Of a stretch of 6,153 nt of DNA, positions 4,910 through 6,153 are shown one piece after another. A program made the translations under genes and the position numbers. The stretch spans positions 1 through 6,153 of the forward strand of contig JASHUW010000193.1 in assembly GCA_030039815.1 (NCBI GenBank), written 5' to 3'. Within the stretch, counting starts at the first letter, position 1; the number at the start of each line of letters is the position of its first letter. The notes under the pieces are model-generated. The model saw nothing but the letters and a program-made list of their open reading frames with translations. It was not told where the DNA came from and searched no databases. Source of the stretch: Alphaproteobacteria bacterium (GTDB lineage: Bacteria; Pseudomonadota; Alphaproteobacteria; ATCC43930; CGMCC-115725).

Positions 4910-4934
4910 TGTTGGCATGAAGAGCATTCTCGGC

Positions 4935-5843
4935 ATGGATATCAGGGCCGTCGACCTCAACCTCTTGAAAGCCTTCGACGCGCTCCACGCCGAGCGTGCG
5001 GTGACCCGCGCCGCCAGTCGCATCGGCCTGTCGCAGCCGGCGATGAGCCATGCCCTGTCACGGCTCCGCGATCTCTTTGCCGACGATCTCTTCGTGCGCA
5101 CGCCCGGGGGCATGGAGCCGACCGCGCGGGCGCGCGAGATCGCGCCGCTGGTGTCGTCGGCGATCGAGCAGATCGAGGCCGCGCTCAATCTGGGCGCCGG
5201 GTTCGAACCGGCGACCAGCGCCGCGACCTTCACCGCCGGCATGGGCGAATACGCCGAGGTGGCGCTGGTCGGCCGCCTCGCCGCGTCGTTCTCGCAGGCC
5301 GCGCCGCACGCGACCTTGCGCCTGTTGTCGCTGCACGGCGCCGACGCCGCCGAGCAGTTGGAACGCGGCGCGATCGACGTCGCGGTCGCGCATCTGCGCA
5401 ACCTGCCGCCGACGATCGAGACGACGCTGCTGTTCCGCGACCCGTTTGTCGTCGTCGCCCGCAAGGGCCATCCGATCACCCCGGAGATCGGCGGGGCGCC
5501 GCTCACCGTCGAGGCCTATGCGAGCCAAGACCATGTGCTGGTCAGCCCGCGCGGCCAGAACACCGGCGCGCTCGACCGTCTCCTCGTCGATTACGGCCAG
5601 CGCCGTCGCGTCGCGCTCCTGGTGGCGACCTACCTCGCCGTCCCCGCCGCGCTCGCCAATTCGAACTTGATCGCCACCGTGCCGAGCCGCGTCGCCACCC
5701 TCATCGCCGCCCATGCCGCGATCGCCGCGCTCCCCCTGCCGGTCGACCTCCAGGCCACCGTCTCGATGGCCTGGCACCGCCGCACCACCAGCGAACCCGC
5801 CCAGGCCTGGTTCCGCGGGCTGCTCATAGAGGCGGCGGGTTGA
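4935..5843 (+). CDS. LysR-type transcriptional regulator, NahR/NodD-like group
   Basis: This 302-residue DNA-binding regulator has an N-terminal winged helix-turn-helix (about residues 5-65: VDLNLLKAFDALHAERAV, then AASRIGLSQPAMSHALSRLR and DDLFVRTPGGMEPTARA). A periplasmic-binding-like effector domain follows (about 90-300). The opening MDIRAVDLNLL and the PGGMEPT segment resemble NahR/DntR/NodD-type regulators, which respond to aromatic compounds. The C-terminal MAWHRRTTSEPAQAWFRGLL ending is also typical of that group. I place the start at ATG 4935 because the N-terminus then lines up with NahR and GAAGAG lies ten bases upstream. An in-frame ATG at 4917 would add six residues (MKSILG) and lacks a visible ribosome site. 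It is divergent from the catabolic-looking genes, the classic arrangement for a LysR regulator of its neighbours. The inducer is unknown. The gene ends six bases from the convergent gene at 5850. Confidence 0.93.
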   Translation: MDIRAVDLNLLKAFDALHAERAVTRAASRIGLSQPAMSHALSRLRDLFADDLFVRTPGGMEPTARAREIAPLVSSAIEQIEAALNLGAGFEPATSAATFTAGMGEYAEVALVGRLAASFSQAAPHATLRLLSLHGADAAEQLERGAIDVAVAHLRNLPPTIETTLLFRDPFVVVARKGHPITPEIGGAPLTVEAYASQDHVLVSPRGQNTGALDRLLVDYGQRRRVALLVATYLAVPAALANSNLIATVPSRVATLIAAHAAIAALPLPVDLQATVSMAWHRRTTSEPAQAWFRGLLIEAAG

Positions 5844-5849
5844 TCACGA

Positions 5850-6149
5850 CTATTGCCGCCCTCGCTCCTGGATCATCGCGATAAGGCGGTCGATCACGTC
5901 TTCGACCGGCGTTCCGGGCGGGAACTCCACTCTCTTGCTCTTGTCTTCGTGCCAGCCGCGGGGCTGCATCGGCTGGTCGACCCGGATTTGGTACAGACCA
6001 GCCTCGCTTGCTAGGCTCCAAAGCCCTTTTGTTTGGCGGTCGAGCGTATACCAGGATCGAGCACCAGTTGCTTGCAGCAGTGGGTGGCCTTTTTGGCGCA
6101 CGCGGCTGTTGGCCTCGTCGCGGCTGATCGGCGGGTTACCACGCGCCAT
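5850..6149 (-). CDS. Small protein of unknown function, possibly incomplete at the window edge
   Basis: This is an open frame of 99 residues from ATG 6149 to TAG 5850. I do not recognise it. The protein is hydrophilic, with no signal peptide or membrane segment. Residues 8-60 (from SRDEANSRV through SWYTLDRQTKGLWSL) are rich in Arg, Lys and Trp. The C-terminal third (about 75-99) has a PPGTPVEDVIDRLIAMIQERG stretch that looks like a helix. Base composition seems less GC-rich than the neighbouring genes. It converges with the LysR gene with a six-base gap and no visible terminator between them. The frame stays open to the window end, so the true start may lie outside, and no ribosome site can be judged. 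It is unlikely to belong to the catabolic series. It could be a conserved hypothetical protein or the C-terminal part of a longer one. Confidence 0.55.
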   Translation of the reverse strand: MARGNPPISRDEANSRVRQKGHPLLQATGARSWYTLDRQTKGLWSLASEAGLYQIRVDQPMQPRGWHEDKSKRVEFPPGTPVEDVIDRLIAMIQERGRQ

Positions 6150-6153
6150 CGCC

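Noticed and set aside
4917..4934. Upstream ATG as the LysR start
   Set aside because: There is no ribosome site before 4917, and the six extra residues extend beyond the usual NahR-type N-terminus. The ATG at 4935 is preferred, though not proven.
4811..5884. 357-codon plus-strand frame overlapping the LysR gene
   Set aside because: It is an Arg/Pro-rich shadow frame starting inside a repeat. The LysR frame shows helix-turn-helix and effector-domain features.

Overview
The window is GC-rich and reads like the chromosome of an alphaproteobacterium, most likely a sphingomonad. This rests on the base composition and on several palindromic intergenic repeats of kinds I recognise from sphingomonad and rhizobial genomes. 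It is an inference, because no taxonomic marker gene is present.

Layout: five genes lie head to tail on the minus strand. In transcription order (high to low coordinate) they are a vicinal-oxygen-chelate (VOC) protein (4672-4127), a small DOPA 4,5-dioxygenase-family protein (3947-3573), an HpaB-type FADH2-dependent phenol hydroxylase (3435-1978), a second VOC/extradiol-dioxygenase-like protein (1827-1312) and a beta-decarboxylating dehydrogenase of the tartrate/D-malate/isopropylmalate group (1171-95). A LysR-type regulator of NahR/NodD character is divergent from them (4935-5843). A small unrecognised gene converges on the regulator (6149-5850) and may continue past the window edge.

The genes fit together as a catabolic cluster for a phenolic compound. 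HpaB-type enzymes add an ortho hydroxyl to a phenol to give a catechol. Extradiol dioxygenases of the VOC and DOPA-dioxygenase families open catechol rings. A decarboxylating 2-hydroxyacid dehydrogenase could act on a downstream acid. The LysR protein would sense the substrate or an intermediate. The actual substrate cannot be read from the sequence. No flavin reductase (HpaC type), ring-fission hydrolase, hydratase or aldolase is in the window.

Every junction between the minus-strand genes (gaps of 125-180 bases) and the divergent regulator gap holds a structured palindromic repeat. There are three repeat families, two of them present in two direct copies, plus a lone hairpin after the last gene. 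Several enzyme genes also carry substitutions at family-defining active-site positions: Cys in place of a substrate Arg in the dehydrogenase, Gln in place of a metal His in one VOC protein, and Phe in place of a substrate Tyr in the hydroxylase. These suggest substrates other than the textbook ones. No gene-free stretch exceeds 300 bases. I saw no RNA gene, CRISPR array or transposase.
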